A program made the translations under genes and the position numbers. Shown here piece by piece: positions 53,525 through 62,836 of a stretch of DNA of 64,000 bases. The notes under the pieces were generated by a model. It did no database searches, was not told where the DNA came from, and saw only the letters and a list, made by a program, of their open reading frames with translations. Source of the stretch: Methylomonas sp. (GTDB taxonomy: Bacteria > Pseudomonadota > Gammaproteobacteria > Methylococcales > Methylomonadaceae); the NCBI GenBank assembly GCA_026988155.1, contig JALSLW010000009.1, positions 1-64,000 of the forward strand. Direction: 5' to 3'. Position 1 is the first letter of the stretch. Each line of letters starts with the position of its first letter.

Positions 53525-54673
53525 TCAGCTTTCTAGCATCTGAAAAGCCAAATCTGCCATATTTTTAGAACCGCCTCCCACTCCCAGTTTTTCTTTAACA
53601 ATCGCAAGTTGTTCCAGCATTTCTTCTCTATAGTAATTATCCTGTAAAATTCGGCTAATTTCTCCAACCAATTTTTTAACAGTAACATCATGCTGTATCA
53701 GCTCTTTTACAATGCCTTTACCCGCGATAATATTAGGCAACCCGATAAATTTTGTATTGACCAAATATTTAGCAAAAAAATAGGTGATCGCTGATAAGCG
53801 GTAGGCAATCACCATCGGTATTTGCAATAGAGCAATTTCTAGCGAAGCCGTTCCGGATGTTGTCATAATCGCATCACAGCATTGAATAGCATCGTATGGC
53901 TGATTTTTAATCACTGTTATACTTGCTGTCGATGCCTGCAGATAGCTTTGTAACAGCTCGTCAGTAATTGAATCAGCCTGAGGCAATACAAATTGAATAT
54001 TTTTATGTATTTTCATTAGCTCTTCAGCACTCGCCAGCATAATTGGCAGCATCCGCTTAATTTCATTTACCCTGCTGCCAGGGAGTATCCCTACCACAGG
54101 ATATTCTGCCTGCAAAGAAAACTCAGATAAATCTTCCATTTTGCTGCGTAGGGGGTGCACTTTGTCAACAGAGGGATGACCTACATAAGTAACAGGAACA
54201 TTTTCAGCTTCATAATAGGCTGTTTCAAAGGGAAAAATAACAGCCATCATATCAATGGCTTTACCATAAGTAATCACTCGGCCCGGTCGCCAGGCCCAGA
54301 CTTGAGGGCTTACATAAAATAAAACTTTAATTCCCTGCTGTTTAGCAAAGTACGCCAGTTTTAAATTAAACTCTTTGTAATCCACACAAACCAGTAAATC
54401 AGGCTTTTCAGATAACAGCAATTTTTTCATCAATTTTAAGGCGGCTCTAATTTCAGCATAATGCTTTAGCACCTCGACTAAACCAATAACAGCAATGCCT
54501 GAAGAGTCAAAACGAATATTAATACCCGCCTGTCGCATTTTTGCTCCGCCCATGCCTACCCCCTCAATACCAGGCATCAGCTTTTGCAGTTCTTTAAACA
54601 TATTGGCTGCATGTTGGTCACCAGATGATTCTCCAGCACTGAATATTATTTTAGAAGTATGATTTTTATTCAA
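53525..54673 (-). CDS. lpxB: Lipid-A-disaccharide synthase
   Basis: Joins lipid X and UDP-diacylglucosamine to form the lipid A disaccharide at the inner-membrane surface. The N-terminal SAGESSGDQHAA and GIEGVGMGGAKM, then YVSPQVWAWRPGR and GILPGSRVNEI, are family signatures. The length is 382, as in E. coli. It lies near the gnnA/gnnB pair with a small gene between, which suits a lipid A with diamino sugars. Confidence 0.96.
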   Translation of the reverse strand: MNKNHTSKIIFSAGESSGDQHAANMFKELQKLMPGIEGVGMGGAKMRQAGINIRFDSSGIAVIGLVEVLKHYAEIRAALKLMKKLLLSEKPDLLVCVDYKEFNLKLAYFAKQQGIKVLFYVSPQVWAWRPGRVITYGKAIDMMAVIFPFETAYYEAENVPVTYVGHPSVDKVHPLRSKMEDLSEFSLQAEYPVVGILPGSRVNEIKRMLPIMLASAEELMKIHKNIQFVLPQADSITDELLQSYLQASTASITVIKNQPYDAIQCCDAIMTTSGTASLEIALLQIPMVIAYRLSAITYFFAKYLVNTKFIGLPNIIAGKGIVKELIQHDVTVKKLVGEISRILQDNYYREEMLEQLAIVKEKLGVGGGSKNMADLAFQMLES

Positions 54674-54847
54674 AAGAAATAAATTCCTTTAAGGGTTGAA
54701 ACAACCTGATAAGTGAGACTCAGTTCACATAATTATGATAAGAACGTGATATAGTTCATTTTTATAAAAAAACAAGTGAGCTAATTCACATATTATTCAT
54801 GTTTTTTTAAGTAGAATATAAGATAAAAATAATATACATACAAACTC

Positions 54848-55015
54848 ATGAAACTGTCATCTGATAAAATAATCTCGCTAAGCCAATGGTTAGATCAAAT
54901 AAAAACTGCCAAGATTAATCAACAGCACTCACTGAATAGCTCATATCAGCTAGAACAAGAGACTGCTGATAGCATTGATGATGACATTGTTCTTTCCGGC
55001 ATGCTTATCTGGTGA
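54848..55015 (+). CDS. Small acidic protein, 55 residues
   Basis: The ATG at 54848 opens 55 codons to a TGA at 55015. The product starts MKLSSDKIISLSQWLDQIK and is acidic toward its end (DSIDDDIVL). It lies opposite in direction to lpxB and the gnnB-like gene, in a 400-base gap. The ribosome site is weak. No family is recognised. It could be real or a chance frame. Confidence 0.35.
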   Translation: MKLSSDKIISLSQWLDQIKTAKINQQHSLNSSYQLEQETADSIDDDIVLSGMLIW

Positions 55016-55081
55016 AAAAACGGTCTATACAGATACGCCTAATCCGACAAACCTTGGGCTAATAATCAACAGTCCCCTTCC

Positions 55082-56179
55082 TTAGGCTGCTAACACTCCA
55101 CGGATAACCATAACAATTTCTTTAACCGTCTCATCAGTTAAAGCAGGGCAAATAGGCAAAGAAAAACAGTTCGCCGCCACCGACTCTGTTATAGGCAAAG
55201 ACAACCCTGCACACGCCTCCTTAAAAACATTCTGCTGGTGCAGCGGAACCGGATAATAAACAGCACAGCCAATCTGTCTGTCCTGCAATACCTGCATCAC
55301 TTCATCACGCCGGTCAGACAATAATGTGTATTGATGATAGACATGCTCTCCTACTCCATCTTCAAAAGGTGTAGTTAATGACAAGTCAGCCATTAATTCT
55401 GAGTACAAATGTGCCGCATGCCGACGTGCCCGGTTATATTGATCAATACGTTTTAATTTAGCACGTAAAACCACTGCCTGCATATCATCCAATCGGCTAT
55501 TGTAGCCAATCACATCATGATAATAGCGTACATCAGAACCATGATTACGCAGCATTTTAAGCATTTTTGCCGTTTCATCAGAATTGGTTACGACTAAACC
55601 GCCATCACCAAATGCACCTAAGTTTTTACTGGGAAAAAAACTGTAGCCAGATGCATGCCCTATAGCCCCCGTCTGCTGCCCATCAACTCTTGCACCAAAT
55701 GACTGGGCACAGTCTTCAATCAATTTTAGATTATGCTTATCGCACAACGCCTTAATTTTGATTATATCTACAGGCTGGCCAAATAAATGTACTGGCATGA
55801 CAGCTTTAGTTTTGGGTGTAATGGCTTTCTCAATATTTTCTGCAGTAATATTGAATGTTTTATCATCAATATCAACAAAAACGGGGGTTGCCCCCACATA
55901 TTTAATGGCTTCAGCTGTTGCAATAAAAGTAAATGCGCTGGTAATGACTTCATCGCCGTCAGCAATGCCTTCTGCCCGTAAAGCCAGATGCAAGGCATCC
56001 GTGCCAGAGGCACAGCCTATAGCATGATTTACACCTAGATACTGCGCAGCCTCCTTTTCAAACGCCTGTACATTTGGCCCCATGATAAAAGAGCAATTCT
56101 CTATTGTTTCTGCAAGCCCCCGCTCAATCTCATCTTTAATCTCAACATATTGAGCTTTTAAATCAACCATTGGTATCAT
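55082..56179 (-). CDS. gnnB: DegT/DnrJ-type sugar aminotransferase, probable GnnB
   Basis: A 365-residue PLP enzyme. The lysine that holds PLP is Lys185 (FFPSKNLGAFGDGG), with GCASGTDALHLAL at the phosphate site. It resembles WbpE and GnnB. It overlaps the Gfo/Idh/MocA oxidoreductase by 4 bases, and the pair stands beside lpxB: in Acidithiobacillus and Methylococcus such pairs (GnnA oxidises UDP-GlcNAc at C3, GnnB transaminates) make UDP-GlcNAc3N for amide-linked lipid A. An alternative is a WbpB/WbpE-like O-antigen role. The enzyme family is sure; the GnnB name is inference from context. Confidence 0.85.
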   Translation of the reverse strand: MIPMVDLKAQYVEIKDEIERGLAETIENCSFIMGPNVQAFEKEAAQYLGVNHAIGCASGTDALHLALRAEGIADGDEVITSAFTFIATAEAIKYVGATPVFVDIDDKTFNITAENIEKAITPKTKAVMPVHLFGQPVDIIKIKALCDKHNLKLIEDCAQSFGARVDGQQTGAIGHASGYSFFPSKNLGAFGDGGLVVTNSDETAKMLKMLRNHGSDVRYYHDVIGYNSRLDDMQAVVLRAKLKRIDQYNRARRHAAHLYSELMADLSLTTPFEDGVGEHVYHQYTLLSDRRDEVMQVLQDRQIGCAVYYPVPLHQQNVFKEACAGLSLPITESVAANCFSLPICPALTDETVKEIVMVIRGVLAA

Positions 56180-57159
56180 GCTTTCTCCTCCATTAAGCCT
56201 GCACCCAGCAAACTCGGATCAATTAAGTTCTTATCTAACAAATCTGTAATCTGGATAGCAGTTTGCAAAGCACGTCGGCCCGCTTCACCTGAAACCAGTG
56301 GGTTTTTCCCTGTTTTTATGCAGTCTGCAAAGTGCCTGATCTCTTCCAGCAAAGCATCACCTCCATCAAAGGTGGATTCTTCACTGACTATTTCAGGCAC
56401 ACCGGGGAACATCTCTTTATCCCCAGTTTTATATTTGGTCAATACTTTATTCTGAAAATCAACGGAAATATAGGAACAAGGTCTAAACATTCTCATTTTC
56501 CGCTCCATCTTCATACTGATTCGGCTAGCAGTTACATTGGCGACACAGCCATTTTTAAAAGTAAGCCTTGCATTTACAATATCATCTCCCTGCGTCAATA
56601 CGGCAGTTCCGCTGGCATCAATACGTTCTATATCAGAATCGATCAGTGCTAAAATAATATCAATATCATGAATCATTAAGTCCAGAACTACACTGACATC
56701 ATTGGCCCGGGGATTAAATGGAGCAAGGCGGTGTGCTTCTATAAATAAGGGTTTTGCTTCCCTTTCCAAGCCCATCACAGCCGGATTAAACCGTTCCAAA
56801 TGCCCTACCTGCAAAATGACATTTTTTTCTTTGGCAATCGCAATGAGCTCATCAGCTTCTTCAACAGTTACAGTAATGGGTTTTTCAACTAAAACGTGTA
56901 TCCCTGCATTTAAAAAATCACAGGAAACTTTATGATGCAGACTGGTTGGAACAACAATACTGACGGCATCCACTTTACCTAACAAAGAACTGTATTCGGT
57001 TAGCGCTTCTGCACCGTGCTTATCAGCAACCTCTTTAGCTGCCTGCTCATTAATATCAACAACAGCAACTAATTCACAGCCTTCTAAAGAAGCATACTTT
57101 TCAGCATGAAATTTGCCTAAATAGCCAGTACCAATAACCGCACATTTCAGTTTACTCAT
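56176..57159 (-). CDS. gnnA: Gfo/Idh/MocA-type oxidoreductase, probable GnnA
   Basis: A 327-residue NAD(P)-dependent sugar dehydrogenase. The nucleotide site is GTGYLGKFHAEKY, the catalytic EKP motif is VEKPITV, and a C-terminal sugar-binding half follows with MIHDIDII. The partner aminotransferase overlaps it by 4 bases, so the ketone made here would be aminated next. With lpxB nearby the likely substrate is UDP-GlcNAc; WbpB-like use of UDP-GlcNAcA is the alternative. Confidence 0.85.
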   Translation of the reverse strand: MSKLKCAVIGTGYLGKFHAEKYASLEGCELVAVVDINEQAAKEVADKHGAEALTEYSSLLGKVDAVSIVVPTSLHHKVSCDFLNAGIHVLVEKPITVTVEEADELIAIAKEKNVILQVGHLERFNPAVMGLEREAKPLFIEAHRLAPFNPRANDVSVVLDLMIHDIDIILALIDSDIERIDASGTAVLTQGDDIVNARLTFKNGCVANVTASRISMKMERKMRMFRPCSYISVDFQNKVLTKYKTGDKEMFPGVPEIVSEESTFDGGDALLEEIRHFADCIKTGKNPLVSGEAGRRALQTAIQITDLLDKNLIDPSLLGAGLMEEKA

Positions 57160-57251
57160 AGTTCATTTATACTCAATTCAAAGATGATTTTTTCAATTTG
57201 GGCTATACAGCTATATCACCGGCGACTAGACGGGCATGTTCCTGCATTATT

Positions 57252-59498
57252 CTAACTCAACTTAACCCAACGCAGCCGATTGGCATTGGTTACCACAGTA
57301 AGCGATGACATGGCCATTGCAGCTCCCGCAATCATTGGGCTCAGCAAAACCCCAAACAGCGGGTAAAGCAGACCTGCCGCAACAGGAATACCGATTGTAT
57401 TGTAAAAGAATGCGCCCAATAGATTCTGTTTGATATTACTAACAGTTGCTTTGGATAAAGCCATAGCTTCCGGTACTTTTAACAAAGAGCCTTGCAGTAT
57501 TACAATGTCTGCACTCTCAATCGCTACATCTGTACCCGTACCAATTGCAAACCCAACGTTGGCCTGAGCCAAGGCAGGCGCATCATTAATCCCGTCACCC
57601 ACCATCCCGACCGTTTCTCCAGCAAGCTGCAACTGTTTAACAACAGCAGCTTTATCATCTGGCAATACTTGCGCTTTAACATCTGTTATCCCAGCCTGCA
57701 TGGCAATCGCTTTAGCAGTAATTTCATTATCTCCTGTCACCATAATAACGCGGACACCCTGGTCTTTTAATTTCTGTATGGCTTTGGCAGAATCCTTCTT
57801 AATCGGATCAGAGACCGCAATGATACCGGCTATTTTTTTATTAACAGCCAACATCATTGCCGTTTGACCTAAGGCAGATAATTGCTCAATTTTTTCTATA
57901 TATTGAGTATATTCAACACCTTTTTCTGCCATTAAGGCTTCATTGCCAAAAAGTACTTGCTGGTCTGAAATAACGGCCGCAATTCCATGTCCGGCAATGG
58001 CTTCAAAAGCTGCAGTTTTTTCCAGTTTGATTTGCTTTTCTTCGGCGGCCGCTAAAATGGCTGCAGCCAATGGATGTTCAGAACCTGATTCTATGCTAGC
58101 CGCTAAACGCAATACAGATTCTTCCTCATACTCTCCCATTGCTTCAATAGTTGATACAGTTGGCTTGCCTTCTGTTACAGTGCCTGTTTTATCCAAAATA
58201 AGGCTGGTAATTTTTCCTGCACTTTGCAGAGCATCCCCATTGCGAATTAAAACGCCCATTTGCGCAGCTCTCCCCACCGACACCATAACAGATATAGGTG
58301 TTGCCAAACCTAAAGCGCAAGGACATGCAATCACTAGCACTGTCATCGAAGTAACAAAGGCATAGCCCATGGAAGGCTCAGGTCCAAATAGATACCATAC
58401 ACAAAAAGTAAACAGCGCAATGCAGACAACCACAGGCACAAAAATACTGGATATTTTATCCGCCAGCTTGGCAATTGCCGGTTTGCTGCCTTGGGCATTA
58501 CGCACACTTTTAATAATTTGGGCCAGTGCAGTATCTCGGCCGATACGGGTTGCTTTAAATAAGAAGCTGCCTTTTAGGTTCATGGTACCAGCTACCACTT
58601 CCGAACCTTCTACTTTTTCTATCGGAATCGGCTCACCCGTCAGCATGGATTCATCAACTGAGGAATGGCCTTCGATCAAGACACCATCAACCGGAATTTT
58701 TTCACCGGGTCTGACTCTTACCGTTTCCTCCAGTCCCACCTCTTCAATGGCAATATCCTGCTCTACTCCATCACGAACCACTCTGGCTGTCCGTGGCTGC
58801 AGACCAATAAGCTCTCTAATTGCCGAAGACGTTCTGCCCCGGGCTTTAGTCTCCAATGCAGAACCAAAATTAATAAAGGCAAGAATCATAACCGAGGCCT
58901 CAAAATATGCGTGTGGCGCAAATTTTGTTAAATGGCTTGAATAGTCAATGATGACACAGGAATATATCCAGGCAGACCCTGTTCCCAATGCAATTAAAGT
59001 ATCCATGTTTGCCTGGCCATGCATCAGCAGCTTTACTGCACTTGAATAAAAATGCCCGCCGGAATACCTTAATATCCCCAGAGTGATTAATGCAACGATA
59101 GGCCAAAACCAGCTGCCGGCAGGTGAACTTATTTCAGGCAGCCACCCTAAATGGGCAAAAACCATTAAAGGAATGCCAAAAATAGCTGCCACCTTGGCTT
59201 TTTGCATTAATTTCTCATAACGCAGCAATTCCATTTCTTCCTGTTCACTAGGGTCTTCAAGACCTTCCATAACAGCGGCATCATATCCCGCTTCCTGTAC
59301 CGACTTTTTTAGCAGCTCAGGATCTGCATTGCCTTTTACCAATGCAGTATGGTCAGCAAAGTTAACACTGACAAAATCAACACCATCAACTGACGCCAAT
59401 GCTGTCTCAACACCTTCCACACAGCCGGCACAGCTCATACCTAATATGGATAGTCTTAAGCCCTCATCAGCTGGACTTTCTTGTTTTGCTTCACTCAT
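57252..59498 (-). CDS. copA: Copper-translocating P-type ATPase
   Basis: A 748-residue P1B-1 ATPase that exports Cu(I) to the periplasm. One N-terminal HMA domain has GMSCAGC (Cys23, Cys26). The membrane copper site is CPC in [13 protein letters not shown] (near 390), the phosphorylated Asp is in DKTGTVTEG (near 435), and [10 protein letters not shown] follows. Eight helices are expected. It is downstream of copZ, separated by a structured 196-base gap. Confidence 0.95.
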   Translation of the reverse strand: MSEAKQESPADEGLRLSILGMSCAGCVEGVETALASVDGVDFVSVNFADHTALVKGNADPELLKKSVQEAGYDAAVMEGLEDPSEQEEMELLRYEKLMQKAKVAAIFGIPLMVFAHLGWLPEISSPAGSWFWPIVALITLGILRYSGGHFYSSAVKLLMHGQANMDTLIALGTGSAWIYSCVIIDYSSHLTKFAPHAYFEASVMILAFINFGSALETKARGRTSSAIRELIGLQPRTARVVRDGVEQDIAIEEVGLEETVRVRPGEKIPVDGVLIEGHSSVDESMLTGEPIPIEKVEGSEVVAGTMNLKGSFLFKATRIGRDTALAQIIKSVRNAQGSKPAIAKLADKISSIFVPVVVCIALFTFCVWYLFGPEPSMGYAFVTSMTVLVIACPCALGLATPISVMVSVGRAAQMGVLIRNGDALQSAGKITSLILDKTGTVTEGKPTVSTIEAMGEYEEESVLRLAASIESGSEHPLAAAILAAAEEKQIKLEKTAAFEAIAGHGIAAVISDQQVLFGNEALMAEKGVEYTQYIEKIEQLSALGQTAMMLAVNKKIAGIIAVSDPIKKDSAKAIQKLKDQGVRVIMVTGDNEITAKAIAMQAGITDVKAQVLPDDKAAVVKQLQLAGETVGMVGDGINDAPALAQANVGFAIGTGTDVAIESADIVILQGSLLKVPEAMALSKATVSNIKQNLLGAFFYNTIGIPVAAGLLYPLFGVLLSPMIAGAAMAMSSLTVVTNANRLRWVKLS

Positions 59499-59590
59499 GG
59501 ATTACCCCCGGGGAAAATTTCAGCCTGATCTTACTTAGGCAATTGGAAAGAAATAACCTACCTATTCTAAAAAAACTTTTGTTAGCCTTG

Positions 59591-59695
59591 GGTCTTGTTT
59601 CATAGGATACATGGCTGGCTATAAAACCAAAGCAACAAGACCGAAGACAGATAAAAAAAGTACACTGGCAGATGGCTATTTGCTTCCAGCCATCT
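59591..59695 (-). promoter_or_regulatory. Structured copZ-copA intergenic hairpins
   Basis: Two exact inverted repeats: AGATGGCT with AGCCATCT (59670-59695), directly at the copZ stop, and GGTCTTGTT with AACAAGACC (59591-59642). They may partly terminate transcription after copZ or stabilise its message, giving more chaperone than pump. No CueR-type box was found by eye. Confidence 0.5.
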
Positions 59696-59904
59696 TATTC
59701 AACTTTAAAACCAGCTTCTGTAATTGCTGCTGAAATAGCCTCTACATTGGTTTTATCTGAATCAAATTCGACATCTACTTTATTTTCTTTATTCATCGCT
59801 TCAACTGAAATAACGCCTTCCATCGCATTCAATTTCTTCTTAACAGTAGTTTCGCAACCGCCGCATTTCATTCCTGTTACTTCTAATGATACTGATTCTG
59901 ACAT
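59695..59904 (-). CDS. copZ: Copper chaperone, HMA domain
   Basis: A 69-residue CopZ/Atx1-type protein with GMKCGGC (Cys14, Cys17) binding Cu(I). It would deliver copper to CopA, whose gene lies just downstream on the same strand. The fold is a single ferredoxin-like HMA domain, and the length is normal. Confidence 0.93.
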   Translation of the reverse strand: MSESVSLEVTGMKCGGCETTVKKKLNAMEGVISVEAMNKENKVDVEFDSDKTNVEAISAAITEAGFKVE

Positions 59905-60005
59905 TTCTCTCTCCCATTCAATTTAAAAAAAATAAAACTAGCTTTTGGTGCATAATGGTTTGATTATACACTTATTGCTTTAGACAAAATAACCAAATAA
60001 ATCCT

Positions 60006-60446
60006 ATGAAAATAAAATTCGCTTTTTTTCTACTCATCTCATTTTTCTCAACACTTATTTCTGCCGAGGAGCTCGTCAATTTATCAGCAGAACAGCTTAT
60101 TTCGCAGCAAAAAGATCATAATGCTTTAGTCATAGATATCCGTACGGAAAAAGAATGGATGGCCACAGGAACTATTCCAAATAGCTATAAACTGCAATTC
60201 TTTTCAGCAGATGGAAAATATGACGCTGAGAAATGGCTATCTGAATTGAATCGGTTAAAAAGCTCAGCAGACCAGCCCATCATCCTTGTTTGCAGATCAG
60301 GCGGCAGAAGTGGTAAGGTTGGATCCATGTTAACTAAGCAGTTAGGCATGAAAAATATTCACCATCTAGCCGGCGGCATGCAATTATGGATTAAGGGCGG
60401 GAATAAAGTAAACACAGAATGTCCAACGCAATTTGCCTGCAAATAA
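60006..60446 (+). CDS. Periplasmic rhodanese-like protein
   Basis: A 146-residue protein with a signal peptide (1-20, LISAEEL) and one rhodanese domain. The active-site loop CRSGGRS contains Cys96, the persulfide carrier; VIDIRTEKEW and HHLAGGMQLW are family signatures. It may move sulfane sulfur in the periplasm. It is divergent from copZ, suggesting a sulfur-copper link, and its end lies 5 bases before hflD. Confidence 0.88.
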   Translation: MKIKFAFFLLISFFSTLISAEELVNLSAEQLISQQKDHNALVIDIRTEKEWMATGTIPNSYKLQFFSADGKYDAEKWLSELNRLKSSADQPIILVCRSGGRSGKVGSMLTKQLGMKNIHHLAGGMQLWIKGGNKVNTECPTQFACK

Positions 60447-60451
60447 CACTC

Positions 60452-61078
60452 ATGTCTTTAAACACCATTACCAATCAGACTATTGCCCTTGCAGGCTTAT
60501 CACAGGCCTGCCTACTGGTTCAGCAGCTGGCAACCGCTGGAAAGGCAGACAGTGTCGCCATAGAAACATCTATTAACAGCATTTTAAAGATTGACTCTGA
60601 TAGCGTACTTGATATCTATGGCAAGCTTTCTGACCTTAAGCCTGGACTGGAACAGCTAGAAAAACAGCTAATAAGCAAGACCATTGCAGATCCTGAACAG
60701 GCACGCTACGCAGCTTCTCTGGTTTTTCTGGAAAAGCAATTGTCTAATCGTCCAGAAATGCTGACAAAAATAAGTACAGGCATTTCTATAGCGCAGGCCC
60801 AGTCAGAAAATTTTGGCATACTGCATGAGAATGTTTTAGCCAATCTAGGTGACCTTTACCATAGTACGATCAGTACACTGCAGCCTCGGATTATGGTCAA
60901 TGGAGAGCAGGAATATCTAGCTCAGCCTAATACCGTCAATAAAATCAGAGCATTATTGCTGGCTGGCATTCGCGCCACAATGTTATGGCGACAATGTGGC
61001 GGCGCACGCTGGAAATTTTTATTTTTTCGCAAAAAGCTTCAGAATGAAATAAAATTTCTGCTGACCCAAATTGGTTAA
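60452..61078 (+). CDS. hflD: HflD homolog (high-frequency lysogenisation protein)
   Basis: A 208-residue all-helical protein of the HflD/UPF0274 family (TIALAGLSQACLLVQQLA; NFGILHENVLANLGDLYHSTIS; IRALLLAGIRATMLWRQ). In E. coli HflD is a peripheral membrane protein affecting lambda CII stability, encoded between mnmA and purB. Here it follows a rhodanese instead. An ATG 11 codons upstream overlaps that gene; the start chosen gives the usual MSLNTITNQ N-terminus. Confidence 0.9.
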   Translation: MSLNTITNQTIALAGLSQACLLVQQLATAGKADSVAIETSINSILKIDSDSVLDIYGKLSDLKPGLEQLEKQLISKTIADPEQARYAASLVFLEKQLSNRPEMLTKISTGISIAQAQSENFGILHENVLANLGDLYHSTISTLQPRIMVNGEQEYLAQPNTVNKIRALLLAGIRATMLWRQCGGARWKFLFFRKKLQNEIKFLLTQIG

Positions 61079-61148
61079 AGGCCTGAACGGATAACAAGGG
61101 AATACAGGCTAAAGCAACTCTCCACAGAACAATAGCACCTTTAATGAT

Positions 61149-62087
61149 ATGACAGCATTATTAATAGAAGCCAAAAACCTTAGCCGTTATTATGATAATC
61201 ATTGCGCAGTAGATGATGTTAGCTTTTCTCTAGCTAAAGGGGAAGTGCTCGGCTTTCTGGGGCCAAATGGAGCTGGCAAAACGACTACAATGCAAATGCT
61301 CTGCGGTAATCTTGCACCCAGTACAGGAGAAATCCATATCAATGGCTTTGACCTGCTAGACCAGCCTAAACAGGCAAAAAAATGTCTAGGATATTTACCA
61401 GATACGCCGCCATTATATAAAGAACTGACAGTTGATGAGTTTTTAGAATACTGCGGCCGACTGCATGGACTTGGTTTTAGAGAGATAAGCCAGGCCATAA
61501 ATCTGGCAAAATCACGTTGCGGACTTGATGAAATCGCCACACGGCTAATCACTAATCTATCCAAAGGCTTTCAACAGCGCGTTGGCATTGCACAGGCCAT
61601 TTTGCATAATCCTGAAATCATTATTCTTGATGAACCCACCGTTGGACTTGACCCTATTCAGATTAAAGAAATACGGTCCTTAATCAAAGAACTGGGCAAT
61701 GAGCATGGCATTATTCTATCTACCCATATTTTATCAGAAGTGCAGGAATCCTGTTCTCATGTACAAATTATTAACCAAGGCAAATTGATTTTAAAAGAAA
61801 CCATTAGCGGCTTAAATCAGCGCATGAACACGAACACTATTAAAGTTGTTACCCGGTCATCCATTAATTTGAACTATTTTTCAGAAATCAGCAGTATCAG
61901 CAGTATCGAAAACCCTACAGACACTCATTATTTTATCCATCACGACAGCAATAGCAACCCAACAGAACTTATTGTCGAAATCATCGTTAATGCAGGGTGG
62001 GGGTTAATGGAACTATCACCCATCCAACAATCTATAGAAGACATATTTATTAGCCTGACGACTAAAAATGCGGAGCAATCGAAATGA
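61149..62087 (+). CDS. ABC transporter ATP-binding protein (GldA-like)
   Basis: A 312-residue cytosolic ATPase. Walker A is GPNGAGKTT, the signature is LSKGFQQRVGIAQA, Walker B is IIILDEPTVGLD and the H-loop is LSTHILSE. An extra C-terminal 80 residues follow, as in GldA/NatA-type subunits. It overlaps the permease gene by 4 bases. In most proteobacteria such gldA-F-G sets occur without gliding; the substrate is unknown. Confidence 0.92.
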   Translation: MTALLIEAKNLSRYYDNHCAVDDVSFSLAKGEVLGFLGPNGAGKTTTMQMLCGNLAPSTGEIHINGFDLLDQPKQAKKCLGYLPDTPPLYKELTVDEFLEYCGRLHGLGFREISQAINLAKSRCGLDEIATRLITNLSKGFQQRVGIAQAILHNPEIIILDEPTVGLDPIQIKEIRSLIKELGNEHGIILSTHILSEVQESCSHVQIINQGKLILKETISGLNQRMNTNTIKVVTRSSINLNYFSEISSISSIENPTDTHYFIHHDSNSNPTELIVEIIVNAGWGLMELSPIQQSIEDIFISLTTKNAEQSK

Positions 62088-62836
62088 TATTTGCCATCGC
62101 CTCCAGAGAACTGAAAACACTGTTTATCTCTCCTTTAGCCTGGTCAATTTTAGCTGTTTTACAATTAATTCTTGCCTATCTTTTTTTAACCCAGATTGAA
62201 ACATTCACCTCCATTCAGGCACAGCTAGCCAATATTGACAATGCACCTGGCCTTACAGATATTATCGTATTGCCACTATTTGGCAATGCCTCGATTATGT
62301 TATTGCTGATCACTCCCATTCTTACCATGCGGCTAGTCAGTGAAGAAAGACGCAATAAAACCTTATCACTTTTGCTCTCTGCCCCACTATCTAGCACCGA
62401 AATTATTATGGGCAAATTTTTTGGCATTTTAGGCATGCTAACAATTATTGTGCTGCTTATCAGCTTAATGCCTTTATCTTTACTGATTGGAGGCGAACTT
62501 GATTTAGGCAAGTTCGCCTGCAATATTCTGGCTCTGTCCTTATTGGTATCAGCCTTTGCCTCCATTGGTCTTTACATGTCATGCATTGCCAGCCACCCAA
62601 CCATTGCAGCCATCAGCAGCTTTGGCTTATTGCTTCTTTTATGGGTACTGGACTGGACAGCAGGACTGGAAAACCAGCAAGATAGCCTTTTTAACTATTT
62701 ATCAATACTCAAACATTTTCAAAACATCCAAAGTGGCTTGCTAAACTCGGTGGACATCAGTTACTTCCTGCTATTTACCGCGACTTTTCTGATTTTAAGT
62801 ATTCGCAGACTTGATAACGATAGGTTGCAAAAATGA
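62084..62836 (+). CDS. ABC transporter permease (GldF/ABC-2 type)
   Basis: A 250-residue inner-membrane permease with six helices (residues 15-40, 60-85, 100-125, 135-160, 170-185, 225-240 by eye). LVSEERRNKTLSLLLSAPLSSTEIIMGKF is the ABC-2 cytoplasmic coupling region. It overlaps both neighbours by 4 bases, so the three genes are translated as one unit. Confidence 0.88.
   Translation: MIFAIASRELKTLFISPLAWSILAVLQLILAYLFLTQIETFTSIQAQLANIDNAPGLTDIIVLPLFGNASIMLLLITPILTMRLVSEERRNKTLSLLLSAPLSSTEIIMGKFFGILGMLTIIVLLISLMPLSLLIGGELDLGKFACNILALSLLVSAFASIGLYMSCIASHPTIAAISSFGLLLLLWVLDWTAGLENQQDSLFNYLSILKHFQNIQSGLLNSVDISYFLLFTATFLILSIRRLDNDRLQK

Noticed and set aside
58369-58944. 191-codon plus-strand frame
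   Set aside because: It lies wholly antisense within copA, whose motifs prove the minus-strand frame; its length only reflects codon bias.
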